The notes under the pieces were generated by a model. The model saw only the letters and a program-made list of their open reading frames with translations, made no database searches and was not told the origin of the DNA. A program made the translations under genes and the position numbers. From NCBI RefSeq assembly GCF_025421715.1, contig NZ_JAOEFC010000001.1, forward strand, positions 744,001 to 808,000: a stretch of DNA of 64,000 nt, written 5' to 3'. Numbering within the stretch: the first letter of the stretch is position 1; each line of letters opens with the position of its first letter. Shown one piece after another: positions 9,604-17,988 of the stretch. Origin of the DNA: Microbacterium festucae (GTDB lineage: Bacteria; Actinomycetota; Actinomycetes; Actinomycetales; Microbacteriaceae).

Positions 9604-10663
9604 GCGACGTGCCCCAGTTCTTGCCCGCCTCGATGTCGAGCGCGCGGTCCAAGTCGCGGCTGGCGGTGATGTCGAGTTTCACGGACTCCAGCTTGTCCAT
9701 CGTGATGGTTTCGTTGGATGGGTCGCCAGCATCGATGAGTTCCAGGGCCACCGTCGTCAGAAGTCGGTTGAGAGTGCCCAGGGACCCACGGGTCACCTTC
9801 CACAGGTAGGCCCCGTGACTTAGGAGAGACTTCGCCTCGTGGTTCAGGAGCATGAGCTCCGACTCGAAGGCGTGAATGACACCACCCCACAGTCGCTGTT
9901 CGGCAGGCGTGTCGATGCCGAGCCTGTCGAGCGATATCAAGGTGGACCGGGACGCGAACTGTCGCCCCATCCCGTCGCCGGCGGTGAGGAAGCTCTCCAG
10001 CTCGACGCCCACGTACAGCGGCACGGCGGCGACTGCGTTCATCAGCGCTTTGATGGCTTGCGCGGCTTCACTGTGTCCGCGGCTGTTCATGAACAGGTTC
10101 TGCATCTCGTCGATGACCACGAGGCTGGTGTGGCCGCGGACCAAGTGCTCCTTCACCATGCGGGCACGAGTCTCCGCCGTAACGGTGTTGGAGTAAGGCA
10201 GGCCCAGGAAGTCGAGGAAGCACCCGAGTATGTTGCGTGCGTTCGAGCCGGGCGGCACCTCGACGTATACCACTGGGATGTGGCCGAGCTTTCGCCACTC
10301 GGGATAGCGCTTCTCGTGCCGTGCGAGCCCGTCGACCATTGCGCGGAACGCGCCGGTGGTCTTTCCGGCCGCGGGAGGGCCGCTTAGCACCACGCCCGTG
10401 CGACCGATGGCCCGGTCGGCGCGAAGCGACGCGCGTCGCAATTCCTTGAGCAGACTCTCGAGGTGCGGAGTGCGCACCACAATGTTCGAAGCGACGTGAG
10501 CGATTCGCATGTCGTCATACTCTTGCCGCGCGTTCGGGCTGAGCGCCGCGTGCTCCGCCAGCGACAGCGTGCTCGGCTTGGCGGGCTTGTCGTTCTCGAT
10601 TAGCCAGAGGAGTTGCTCGAATTGGTCGAAGTGCCCACGCGGCGAGATCGGTTCCGTAGTCAT
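9593..10663 (-). CDS. tnsC: TnsC/TniB-like AAA+ transposition ATPase
   Basis: A 356-residue ATP-binding regulator that links the target selector to the transposase in Tn7/Mu/Tn5053-type systems. Walker A is GPPAAGKTT (residues 95-103) and Walker B SLVVIDE (181-187), followed by MQNL as in TniB/TnsC. The N-terminal ~60 residues are family-like and lack extra domains. It starts 11 bases after the tnsB stop and overlaps tniQ downstream, consistent with translational coupling. Length is normal for the family. Confidence 0.92.
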   Translation of the reverse strand: MTTEPISPRGHFDQFEQLLWLIENDKPAKPSTLSLAEHAALSPNARQEYDDMRIAHVASNIVVRTPHLESLLKELRRASLRADRAIGRTGVVLSGPPAAGKTTGAFRAMVDGLARHEKRYPEWRKLGHIPVVYVEVPPGSNARNILGCFLDFLGLPYSNTVTAETRARMVKEHLVRGHTSLVVIDEMQNLFMNSRGHSEAAQAIKALMNAVAAVPLYVGVELESFLTAGDGMGRQFASRSTLISLDRLGIDTPAEQRLWGGVIHAFESELMLLNHEAKSLLSHGAYLWKVTRGSLGTLNRLLTTVALELIDAGDPSNETITMDKLESVKLDITASRDLDRALDIEAGKNWGTSHAA

Positions 10664-10674
10664 CGGTAGTCCTT

Positions 10675-12663
10675 TCAGAAAGTGTCGAGGTCGTCGAACT
10701 CGTCGAAGCTCGCACCCGTCGACCGTGCTTCCAGTGCAGTTACGAGCGCGTCCGTGCTGACGCCGGTGGCCGTACTCTTCAGCGCGGCTCGCGTCGCCTC
10801 GATTTCGGCTCGCTTCCGGGTTGCAGCGTTGATGACCGCTTCACCCTGGAAGCGAATCAACAGGTCATCGGCCTCCTCATTGGTGAAGCCCGGCTTGACT
10901 GCGGCGAGGTCGGCCGCGGCGGCCATCAGCGCCGGGAGGTGAGGACGGGAGAGGCCGGCTTCCTCCGTCCAAGCGCACGTAATCCACTCCCCGTCGAGGG
11001 GCGAACGCACCCAGACCTGCGAGTAGTCGCTCGGGTCGAAGTGGACGTTCCGCATCGCGGCCTTTCCTTCCGGGGTCTTGTTGAGGCGCAGCGGCCCAAG
11101 GTGAGGACTGTCGTACGTTCGGGCGCCGAGGGTGATTCCCTTGGCTTGAACTGTTCGCGGTTCGAACGGGAGAAGGGCGATGTAGTCGTCCTCGAGCAGG
11201 GGAACCGGGTGGTGCCCGCTGAACTCGATTGCCGCGCTGTACATGGTGTTCGGCGTGTGTCGGACCGACGTCCTCCACGGGTCTACGAGACCGTCATGCT
11301 GGCGGTTCTGCCACACCACAGCCACCCAACGGTCGAACAGGTCGGCGACCGTACGCAGGTCCAGAGGCGCGCTGTCATCGAGCTTGGCCCCACGGTCATC
11401 GGACTTGCCACCGACGTACTGCGGAAGATAGCGGGCGAACTTGCTGCTGATACTGCCGAACGTGCGCTCGACGTGGGCCTTACTCGTCGGGCTGTGGGGC
11501 GGTGACTGCGTCAGCGTGATGCCGTACCGCTCGCAGGTCATCAGCACCACTTCGCCGCGGTAGTCCTGGCCGTTGTCGATGATGATGCGGCTCGGGAAAA
11601 TCCATGGCCGGTGGGTGTCCCACTGGTTAGGGTCGTCGACCGACAGGTACTTGGCCCAGGGCAGCTCAGCGAGTCCGAGCTCGTCATAGTCCGTGCTCCA
11701 CGGTCGCAGCTGTCGGGGAACGAGTGCGCGAGCGATGAGCGCCGCGTGGTCAGTGGCAGTCGGGGCGTCTACGGAGAAGTAGAAGGAGAGGATGCTGCGC
11801 GTTGCCTTGTCGGTGAGGATGGTCAGGTATGGGCGACGGATGCTCCCGTCCGGCATCAGCACTCGGGCGTCGAACCTCGTGGTGTCGGCCTGGCATTCCT
11901 CGCCCGGCGCCATCACGCGTCGCGGTCGGTGTGCTCGCTTTGGCGACAGCGACTTTGTTTCGCGCTGCTTGGCCGACCGGGTCGGGTCGAGGTCGCCGGA
12001 GATCGCCTTTACGTATCGTTCGACCGTTGAGATGGATGGTGCGGTGGGACGCTGGCTAGCGTCGGGGTACTCCTCCATCAGCCGCTTCTTAAGCTTCGCT
12101 CGGATGGCGGCATATGACGTGGTGCTCTGCCCTTCGTAGGTCGCGACGACTTCCCGAATGAGGCTCACCACGTCTTCATCAGTGCGGTTTGCCACGTTCT
12201 TTCGTCCGGCGCGCCTGTCCGTCAGACCGTCGATTCCCCTGGCCTTGAACGCGTAGTACTTGCGCTTGAGCGTGCCGAACGGGACGGGCATGTGAAGCTT
12301 CTCCAGCTCCAGTTCCTTCGCGCCCAGCTTCTCGTTGATGGGCACCTTCGCGCCGTACTTAGTTCGGCGTTCGCCGCCCTCGAGCGGAGTGCCGTCGAGG
12401 AGTTCCCGCAGATGCGGGAGGAGAGCGACCATCTCGGGTTTCAGGTCGGCGAGCGTCTCTGCGACGGTGCGTTCGGGCTCCACGGTTTCGAGCGCGCGTC
12501 CTCGCGGGAGGCGTCGCGCGAGCTCGATGTGGGAGAGCTGGATGTAGTCGTCTGTGTACTCGTTGCGGAGCGAGTAGACGCCGCGGTCGTAGCCGACGAG
12601 CGAGAAGACATCGTCGCCGAGTTCGACCGTCTGACCGATGCTGACTGCACGGGGAGCATTCAT
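10675..12663 (-). CDS. tnsB: TnsB/TniA-like DDE transposase
   Basis: A 662-residue transposase with an rve (retroviral integrase) core. The catalytic triad is visible as D260 (CQADTT), D363 (IIDNGQDY) and E399 (SKAHVERTFG). N-terminal helical regions (about residues 120-230) would bind the element ends. The C-terminal part after ~480 is the Mu-transposase-type beta domain (GITLGARTYDS) plus a helical tail that may contact TnsC. It lies between tnsA and tnsC with gaps of about ten bases. It would join the 3' ends of the element to target DNA. All key residues are present, so it is probably active. Confidence 0.93.
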   Translation of the reverse strand: MNAPRAVSIGQTVELGDDVFSLVGYDRGVYSLRNEYTDDYIQLSHIELARRLPRGRALETVEPERTVAETLADLKPEMVALLPHLRELLDGTPLEGGERRTKYGAKVPINEKLGAKELELEKLHMPVPFGTLKRKYYAFKARGIDGLTDRRAGRKNVANRTDEDVVSLIREVVATYEGQSTTSYAAIRAKLKKRLMEEYPDASQRPTAPSISTVERYVKAISGDLDPTRSAKQRETKSLSPKRAHRPRRVMAPGEECQADTTRFDARVLMPDGSIRRPYLTILTDKATRSILSFYFSVDAPTATDHAALIARALVPRQLRPWSTDYDELGLAELPWAKYLSVDDPNQWDTHRPWIFPSRIIIDNGQDYRGEVVLMTCERYGITLTQSPPHSPTSKAHVERTFGSISSKFARYLPQYVGGKSDDRGAKLDDSAPLDLRTVADLFDRWVAVVWQNRQHDGLVDPWRTSVRHTPNTMYSAAIEFSGHHPVPLLEDDYIALLPFEPRTVQAKGITLGARTYDSPHLGPLRLNKTPEGKAAMRNVHFDPSDYSQVWVRSPLDGEWITCAWTEEAGLSRPHLPALMAAAADLAAVKPGFTNEEADDLLIRFQGEAVINAATRKRAEIEATRAALKSTATGVSTDALVTALEARSTGASFDEFDDLDTF

Positions 12664-12673
12664 GGTGGTTCCT

Positions 12674-13453
12674 TCAGTTGCTGATTTGGTTGCCGACCCA
12701 GATGGGGCTGTGGTCCCGGAAGGGTCGGCTGAGGTTGAACTGGATGTGGCGGCGCCACATGAGGTGATAGATGTACGGGATGGCTTCGCCAGGCTTGTCC
12801 GTCTTCAGGGCGGCGCGAAGCTCGCCGAACGTCTCGACCTTGTTGGCGAGCGCGAGAATTGTCTCGGCGACCTCGGCCTTCGGCGCGTACCGCGGGTGCC
12901 GGTAGCGAGCGAACATTTCGAGATTCCAGACCGCGACGCGATTCAGCGAGTCGAACAGGTAGTAGCCCCAGCCCACTCCCTCGCAGAGGCGACGAGTCTG
13001 TTCGAACGATTTGGCGTGCTCTTTGGTGGTTCGCGCTTTGGGATGGACGTCGACGAGCAGGCGTCCTCCCGATGGCGTGTCGAGGAGATAGTCCGGGGTG
13101 TGATGGCTTCCGTCTGCGAACGTCACGAGCAGCGGTTGAGACAGCGCGTTCGTCGGGCTGTGCAGGTGGTCCATGAGCATCATCACGCTGTACTCGGCCA
13201 TTGACTCGTGCCAGACGTGGCGTCCCGTGCTCGAGACCCAATAGTGCCCGTGGTAGTTGGTCATGCCCGTCCACTTGTAGATGGGTCGGGTGCGTCCGGT
13301 CGGCGACATGTCCCTTACCGACGCGGCGTCGAGTACCCGAACCGCCTGCGCCCGGCCCGCGCCGTCAATCCAGTGCGCGCGGTCATATCCATCTCCCGCG
13401 GGGAGCCCAATGTGCTGTTTCTTGGTCATGTGCTCCCCCATGCGCGAGGTCAC
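12674..13453 (-). CDS. tnsA: TnsA-like heteromeric transposase endonuclease subunit
   Basis: Up to 259 residues, first gene of the transposition operon. It has a PD-(D/E)xK-type nuclease core: HESMAEYSVM (E83 or E87), HHTPDYLL (D121), then RLLVDVHPK (D135, K139). TnsA cuts the 5' strands at element ends so that TnsB and TnsA together excise the element. The last strand reads DVHPK rather than the classical ExK spacing; actinobacterial TnsA-like subunits often show DVR or DVH here. The GTG at 13453 has no clear ribosome-binding site. ATG at 13441 or 13429 (GGGGAG three bases upstream) is also possible. The divergent HTH gene begins 72 bases away. Confidence 0.85.
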   Translation of the reverse strand: MTSRMGEHMTKKQHIGLPAGDGYDRAHWIDGAGRAQAVRVLDAASVRDMSPTGRTRPIYKWTGMTNYHGHYWVSSTGRHVWHESMAEYSVMMLMDHLHSPTNALSQPLLVTFADGSHHTPDYLLDTPSGGRLLVDVHPKARTTKEHAKSFEQTRRLCEGVGWGYYLFDSLNRVAVWNLEMFARYRHPRYAPKAEVAETILALANKVETFGELRAALKTDKPGEAIPYIYHLMWRRHIQFNLSRPFRDHSPIWVGNQISN

Positions 13454-13477
13454 GACCGAAACCCCGTTTGCGGTCTC

Positions 13478-13502
13478 CGAATGGCGCTTTTGGCGCTATT
13501 CG
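13478..13502. promoter_or_regulatory. Operator-like dyad between tnsA and the divergent HTH gene
   Basis: CGAATGGCGC and GCGCTATTCG form ten-base arms with one mismatch around a five-base centre. TGGCGCT also repeats directly inside it. The dyad sits 23 bases before the HTH gene and just upstream of tnsA, where it could control both divergent promoters. This is an inference from position and symmetry only. Confidence 0.5.
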
Positions 13503-13524
13503 CTTCAGCCGACTACGGTGAGCT

Positions 13525-13935
13525 ATGCCCAATCCCCGCTATCGCCCTCGTGATTTCGTGGTCGAGCCAACGGAATTCGGCCAGCTGGGCATCGTCCAGT
13601 GGGTCGACGTGGACCCACAGGAGAAACGCACGGTCGCGCATCGCTGGGCCGCTCAGTATCAGCACTCGATCGCGTTCGGTGTTCGGAAGCGCTACGTGCC
13701 GAAGTCGGACACGACCACGGTTCTGGCACTCGCGGAGGAAATGGGCCTCCCCTACCCACGGCTCCAGCGGCTGCTGACAGGACACGTGGTCATGCAACTT
13801 GAGGACGTTGGCCGGTTGTACACACACATCGGCCCCGCGATCGAAGTCTGGGGACTCAGCACTCCCCACCGTGAGATCATCGAGCGGTTCTACAGGGAGC
13901 GACAGCGCCAGTCCGAATCGCGACGGCAACCGTAG
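13525..13935 (+). CDS. Small HTH (XRE-like) protein divergent from tnsABC-tniQ
   Basis: A 136-residue protein starting at ATG 13525. Residues ~60-110 look like a Cro/C1-type helix-turn-helix: TVLALAEEMGLPYPRLQRLL followed by TGHVVMQLEDVGRL. The N-terminal 50 residues are not assigned. The tail is Arg/Gln-rich. It is transcribed away from tnsA and shares a short intergenic region with it that holds an inverted repeat. The likeliest role is repressor of the transposition operon and of itself, as HTH proteins do next to several Tn7-like cores. Not demonstrated by sequence alone. Confidence 0.65.
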   Translation: MPNPRYRPRDFVVEPTEFGQLGIVQWVDVDPQEKRTVAHRWAAQYQHSIAFGVRKRYVPKSDTTTVLALAEEMGLPYPRLQRLLTGHVVMQLEDVGRLYTHIGPAIEVWGLSTPHREIIERFYRERQRQSESRRQP

Positions 13936-14064
13936 CGACGCTTGCCCCAGCTTTACGCGCCGGAGGCGACCTCGTGGATCTCGAACAACAGGCCAGCCGA
14001 TTGCATGCGAGGGGCCACCCCGGCACGCGAATCGCCTCCGGATGCTCACCACGCGGGTGAGTAG

Positions 14065-15771
14065 CTACCGGCGGCGCACCCGGCAGCCTGGACATGTTGC
14101 GGTCCGCACTCTGTTGTAGACCCGTGCTTGGTACACGTGTCCCGACGATGCGCAGCGCCACCAGAGCACGGCAGATGAGCCAGCGAGGACGTCATTAGCG
14201 CTCAGCGCGCCGTTCAGCACCGGGTGAAGCGTCTCCGCGACCTCCGGGTGGGTTACGAGAAGGCTGGTAGACGGGTGCGCCAGTCTGCGCGAGCAGAAGG
14301 GACATCGGGCACACCGGACCTGTGACCTGATCAGCGCAGCGTAGGCATGGCCCCGGTCACACACCCACCACGCGCTCCCCCTACTGCCGCTGGTCACGCT
14401 CTCTGGCGTGATGGAGGCGTTGAGAGCGGGGTGCCATCGACTCGCGAGGTGGGGGTGCGTGTGAGCGAGTGTGTTGGCGTCCGGGTCGATGATTCGTTTG
14501 ACGCACACGCCGCATCGCGACCCTTGCTTCACACGCGTCGCGGGGCTTGCGTAGTGAAGATGTCCACCATCACTGCAACGCCAGGCGACCTTTCGCCCGG
14601 ATCCAGCCTGTAGCTCTGTCGGCTGAACACTCGTGTTCGCGTTGTAGTCCCACTCTGCGAGGACGTCGGGGTGAGTGTCCTGCAGCGAGTTGAACCCGAT
14701 CAGTGTCTTACGGTTGCTGCAGTACGGGCACCCGCCGGTCGCGTTCTCTAGGCGCGAGTAGCGAGATCGATAGTGATGACCCAGCCGGCATGAGTACTCG
14801 GTCATCGCGTGGGGGACTCGACCCGCATCTTCCCTCGGCAGTCCCGCCCGGGAGAAGCGGACCTGCGATAGGTGCTCATGCATCTGGCGCGGCCACGCAC
14901 AACTGCGCATCTCAACTTCGTGGCTACCCTCGCCAGTACCTGTTGCGACAGAGAACGCATGGGGATCGCCTGGGCTACCGACTGGGCGCAGCAGCATCCA
15001 GACGCGGTCAACGAGTCCGGATATGCATGTGCCACCGATGGAGTCGACCAGGTCGTCGTGCAATCCGTCATAAACAGCCTGAGCCGAAGACTCGCCGCGG
15101 ACCGTTCCACGCGTGAACACGACGCGTGCCACGCGAACCGCCATCGCGAACAGGTCCGGGGGATCGAACGGCACCGCTCCCCGCCAGGCACGCCACTGCG
15201 AAACACACGACTCCAGCTCTGCCAGCAGAACCGGATTCAAATGACCGAGCCCTCGCATGCGGGCATACCGCCGATCGGCGTCGATGACGGTGGAATCGAC
15301 GCGGACCTGCTGGTCAATGGCAGTGTGCGGACCAATCCATAAGCCGTGCAGAGTACACACTCGCGGCCCGTCATGGGGCATCTGCTCGGCGACCACGCCT
15401 CGCATGCACAGTCGGCAAGCCGCTCGTCCACTCACCCAAGCACGACATTCGTCGCACTCGACATCCTGATGATGCGGTGAGCCCTCACGAGAGCGAGCGA
15501 AGTGTCCACGATCGAGGTCGCCGGCAATCTCCACCCATAACTCTCGGCGATAGTCGAGCGCTGCCAACGATCTGCCCTCACGCCTCGATTGTGCGTAGGG
15601 GAAGGTTCCTTCCGGCAGGTGATTGACCTGCCGAAGGCGACGCTCGAAGCTCCTGATCGTCTCGAACGGAGCAGGGCGAACGAGCACCGGAAGGCGCCGC
15701 CAGGACGGATCCCCCCGCTCACCACATTCCGTTCCCGCGGTCTTCGCGGGTGTTGCTCGCCGTTGAGCCAT
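14065..15771 (-). CDS. Second TniQ/TnsD-like protein with a four-zinc-ribbon array
   Basis: 568 residues from ATG 15771; an upstream GTG-type start at 15807 would precede the probable promoter. It is a paralogue of the operon's TniQ: LPVLVRPAPFETIRSFERRL, C106/C109 with C119/C122, and RVCTLHGLWIGP. Four C-terminal ribbons follow: C328/H331 with C348/C351; C399/H404 with C420/C423; C471/H475 with C490/C493; C540/H545 with C560/C563. Unlike the first copy it ends after the fourth ribbon, with no winged helix. It is separate from the operon, beyond the HTH gene. Two selectors suggest two target pathways for one TnsABC machine, as TnsD and TnsE or paired TniQ proteins provide elsewhere. Confidence 0.82.
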   Translation of the reverse strand: MAQRRATPAKTAGTECGERGDPSWRRLPVLVRPAPFETIRSFERRLRQVNHLPEGTFPYAQSRREGRSLAALDYRRELWVEIAGDLDRGHFARSREGSPHHQDVECDECRAWVSGRAACRLCMRGVVAEQMPHDGPRVCTLHGLWIGPHTAIDQQVRVDSTVIDADRRYARMRGLGHLNPVLLAELESCVSQWRAWRGAVPFDPPDLFAMAVRVARVVFTRGTVRGESSAQAVYDGLHDDLVDSIGGTCISGLVDRVWMLLRPVGSPGDPHAFSVATGTGEGSHEVEMRSCAWPRQMHEHLSQVRFSRAGLPREDAGRVPHAMTEYSCRLGHHYRSRYSRLENATGGCPYCSNRKTLIGFNSLQDTHPDVLAEWDYNANTSVQPTELQAGSGRKVAWRCSDGGHLHYASPATRVKQGSRCGVCVKRIIDPDANTLAHTHPHLASRWHPALNASITPESVTSGSRGSAWWVCDRGHAYAALIRSQVRCARCPFCSRRLAHPSTSLLVTHPEVAETLHPVLNGALSANDVLAGSSAVLWWRCASSGHVYQARVYNRVRTATCPGCRVRRR

Positions 15772-15807
15772 GCGCGTATTGTAATACGCAATAGTAACCA
15801 ATGGCAA
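15772..15807 (-). promoter_or_regulatory. Probable leaderless promoter and palindromic operator of the second TniQ gene
   Basis: Reading the minus strand, TTGCCA (15807-15802) and TACAAT (15783-15778) are 18 bases apart. The -10 box ends six bases before ATG 15771, so transcription would begin at or next to the start codon. A perfect palindrome GCGTATT-gt-AATACGC (15774-15789) covers the -10 box and could be a repressor site. No ribosome-binding site is present, which fits a leaderless mRNA. Confidence 0.6.
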
Positions 15808-15857
15808 TGGCGCCTTGATGCCGGCGCTCCATCTGCACAGCCACCGAGGGGGCAGGC

Positions 15858-17144
15858 ATGACGAGCGAATACACGCAGCTTCAGTCGGTGGTGGTGGCTC
15901 TAGACATGGACGGCGTCCTACGCTCTCTGCTGCGGTGGCCAGGCGACCCCGAGGTGATCGAGCTGTCGATCACGATGCATCGTGACGCGTACCCGTCCAC
16001 CTTCCACTCGGAACCGCCGTGGGATGAGGACGGCACGTCGACGCAAACCGAGTACTTCTCGCGGGCCGGAGTCGAGTGGGTGCGGCGGCTGGTCGAGCGC
16101 GGCGAGGATGTGAGGTGGGCGACGACGTGGCAGGCCCACGCGAACTCCTACTTCGCCGGCCCGCTGGGGCTGCCCGAGCTCCCGGTCGCCGTGTCCGGTG
16201 AGGCGGGTGGGGCTCGGAGTTCGGGTGTGTGGAAAGCCCGGCAGCTAGCCGCCGCGTTCCCGGGCCGGCCGCTGGTGTGGGTGGATGACCAGCCGGACGA
16301 TTCGCTGATGACCGCGCGTCGGCCCGTCGACCGGGCGCTCACCCTCATCTACCGGCCCGTGAGCTCGCTGACCGGGCTGCAGGGGCAGGACACTGTGGCG
16401 ATCGACGAGTGGTTGGCGATGGCGAGCACGGTCGAAGGGCAGGCCGAGCTCCGTGATCGGCGACGCCGGGAGGTGCGGCGCAAGCGTGACAGGGACATCC
16501 GCTTCATGTGGCGGTCGCGGGAGGTGTACCGGGAACGCAACCGAGTCCTCGACGCTGTGAAGATCGAGTTCGCCGGCGAGGAGTTCATCGCGCAGATCAT
16601 CGCTGATCACGTCGCGCGAGGCGGCGAGCGGGCGAGGCCGGCGATCAGCGATCTGCTGGAGCGGTGGCACGCGGGCAAGGAGGTCACGGCCGGGCGAGTA
16701 CTGAAGATCATCGACGGACTCAACCTCCGCGAACTGCCGAGTCCCCGCAGGGTGCTGCCGGACCAGTGGGCGGCGACTCTCGGTCCGATGATCCCCCAGG
16801 ACCACGCTGCAAAGCTCCTGGGGATGACGGACGAGGAGCTCGAGCAGGCGGCGGACGACCTGCGGGCGCTGCGCCTTCTGACGGTCGGCGAGGGGGCGTA
16901 CTACCCAGGCTGGCAGATCAGCGACGGGCAGTTGATCCCCGGCCTGCAGGACGTGCTCCGTGTGCTCCGCACCGGCTCCGACGACGAATGGCGGTGGGCC
17001 GCCTGGTTGTACGCGCAGGACGGGCGAGGCCGTCGCAGGACCCGTCGGTTCGCCCTCGGACGAGCCGACGCCGTGCTCCAGGACGCACGATGGGTTGCGG
17101 CCGAGTGGCGTGCGACCGCGCTGCCGGAGGATCCCGATGACTGA
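15858..17144 (+). CDS. HAD domain (RNA-repair 'Swiss army knife' type) fused to an MbcA/Xre-type toxin-binding-like domain
   Basis: A 428-residue protein. Residues 10-190 resemble the HAD domain found in multi-domain RNA repair proteins (HAD_SAK type): ALDMDGV (D16, D18), RWATTWQ (T89/T90), a Lys near 126 and VWVDDQPDD (D143, D144). Residues ~195-235 are strongly charged and probably coiled coil. The C-terminal ~110 residues (HAAKLLGMTDEELEQA, YYPGWQISDG, LIPGLQDVLRVL, WAAWL) resemble the C-terminal domain of MbcA/ParS/Xre antitoxins. The next gene starts inside its last codons. HAD catalysis may be phosphatase-like, possibly acting on nucleic acid ends. No RES-type toxin lies next to it. The domain reading is moderate; the function is unknown. 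Confidence 0.68.
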   Translation: MTSEYTQLQSVVVALDMDGVLRSLLRWPGDPEVIELSITMHRDAYPSTFHSEPPWDEDGTSTQTEYFSRAGVEWVRRLVERGEDVRWATTWQAHANSYFAGPLGLPELPVAVSGEAGGARSSGVWKARQLAAAFPGRPLVWVDDQPDDSLMTARRPVDRALTLIYRPVSSLTGLQGQDTVAIDEWLAMASTVEGQAELRDRRRREVRRKRDRDIRFMWRSREVYRERNRVLDAVKIEFAGEEFIAQIIADHVARGGERARPAISDLLERWHAGKEVTAGRVLKIIDGLNLRELPSPRRVLPDQWAATLGPMIPQDHAAKLLGMTDEELEQAADDLRALRLLTVGEGAYYPGWQISDGQLIPGLQDVLRVLRTGSDDEWRWAAWLYAQDGRGRRRTRRFALGRADAVLQDARWVAAEWRATALPEDPDD

Positions 17145-17988
17145 CGACACGGGAACCGAGGACGCGTGGGCGGTGGACTCGCTCACGCAGCGGTCCGATC
17201 CGGGGATGTATGTGGTGGTCACCGAGTCTCGGACCGTGTACGTCGTCGACCTCGATCAGGACCGGCCACCGACGATCACCCGCTACCCCGTCGTCTCGCT
17301 CCTCCTCCACGACACCGAGCCGATGTACGTGGTCTCGTGCACCTTCGACGTAAACACGAGGCACGGAATGATCGTCTGGTGGAAGAACGACGCCGAGAGG
17401 CCCGCCCACCCCGGCTACGTCGGCACCTGGCGCCACACCACCCCGGTCACGGCCATCGCACGCATCCCCGCAGGCAGCCCACTCCACGACCCGGAGGACC
17501 GCGGCCCCCTGCTCCTCGCGCTCATGAACGCGCTGGGAACCCTCCCGCACAAGCTGCCGCCTGCAGACACCAGGGCGCTCATCCGGATCCTGGCCTCCCC
17601 GGTCCCGAAGCCCGACATCAACCCGAGCCCCGCCGACTTCGCAGACCGCGGGTGGGCGAGCGCCGTCGGACCGCTCTTCTCCGCACCCCGGTTCAGCGAG
17701 ATCGTCCAGCTGACGCCCCAAGAGCTAGACGAAGCAGCCCACGATCTCCGTCTTCTCCGGCTCCCGATGTCCTCGGGGTCGCCGGTCTACCCCGAGCTGC
17801 AGCTCGTTGGCCGGCTCGTCGTCCCAGGACTGCATGACGTCCTTCAGGTGCTCGCCTGTCGCAGCGACGACCCGTGGGCCTGGACGCGATGGCTACACGC
17901 GGCCGGCGCATCCGTCAGTCCGATCGGCCTCCTCCGCGGCGGACGAATCGACGAAGTCGTCCGGCTCGCTCGGACAGCCGTTGGCTAG
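17137..17988 (+). CDS. Partner protein with an MbcA/Xre-type toxin-binding-like C-terminal domain
   Basis: 283 residues from ATG 17137, overlapping the upstream gene by eight bases. The N-terminal ~130 residues are beta-rich (MYVVVTESRTVYVVDLD, MIVWWKND, TTPVTAIARI) and match no family I know. The C-terminal ~110 residues parallel those of the upstream protein: LTPQELDEAAHDLRLLRL, VYPELQLVGR, VVPGLHDVLQVL, DPWAWTRWLHAAG. The shared domain suggests that the two proteins pair with each other or with a common partner. The tight overlap points to co-translation and a joint function such as toxin-antitoxin or phage defence. That role is inferred from context. Confidence 0.62.
   Translation: MTDDTGTEDAWAVDSLTQRSDPGMYVVVTESRTVYVVDLDQDRPPTITRYPVVSLLLHDTEPMYVVSCTFDVNTRHGMIVWWKNDAERPAHPGYVGTWRHTTPVTAIARIPAGSPLHDPEDRGPLLLALMNALGTLPHKLPPADTRALIRILASPVPKPDINPSPADFADRGWASAVGPLFSAPRFSEIVQLTPQELDEAAHDLRLLRLPMSSGSPVYPELQLVGRLVVPGLHDVLQVLACRSDDPWAWTRWLHAAGASVSPIGLLRGGRIDEVVRLARTAVG

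Noticed and set aside
13441..13525. Right end of the Tn7-like element directly upstream of tnsA
   Set aside because: Only one operator-like dyad is here; no repeated sites like TnsB-binding arrays, and a second TniQ gene lies beyond.
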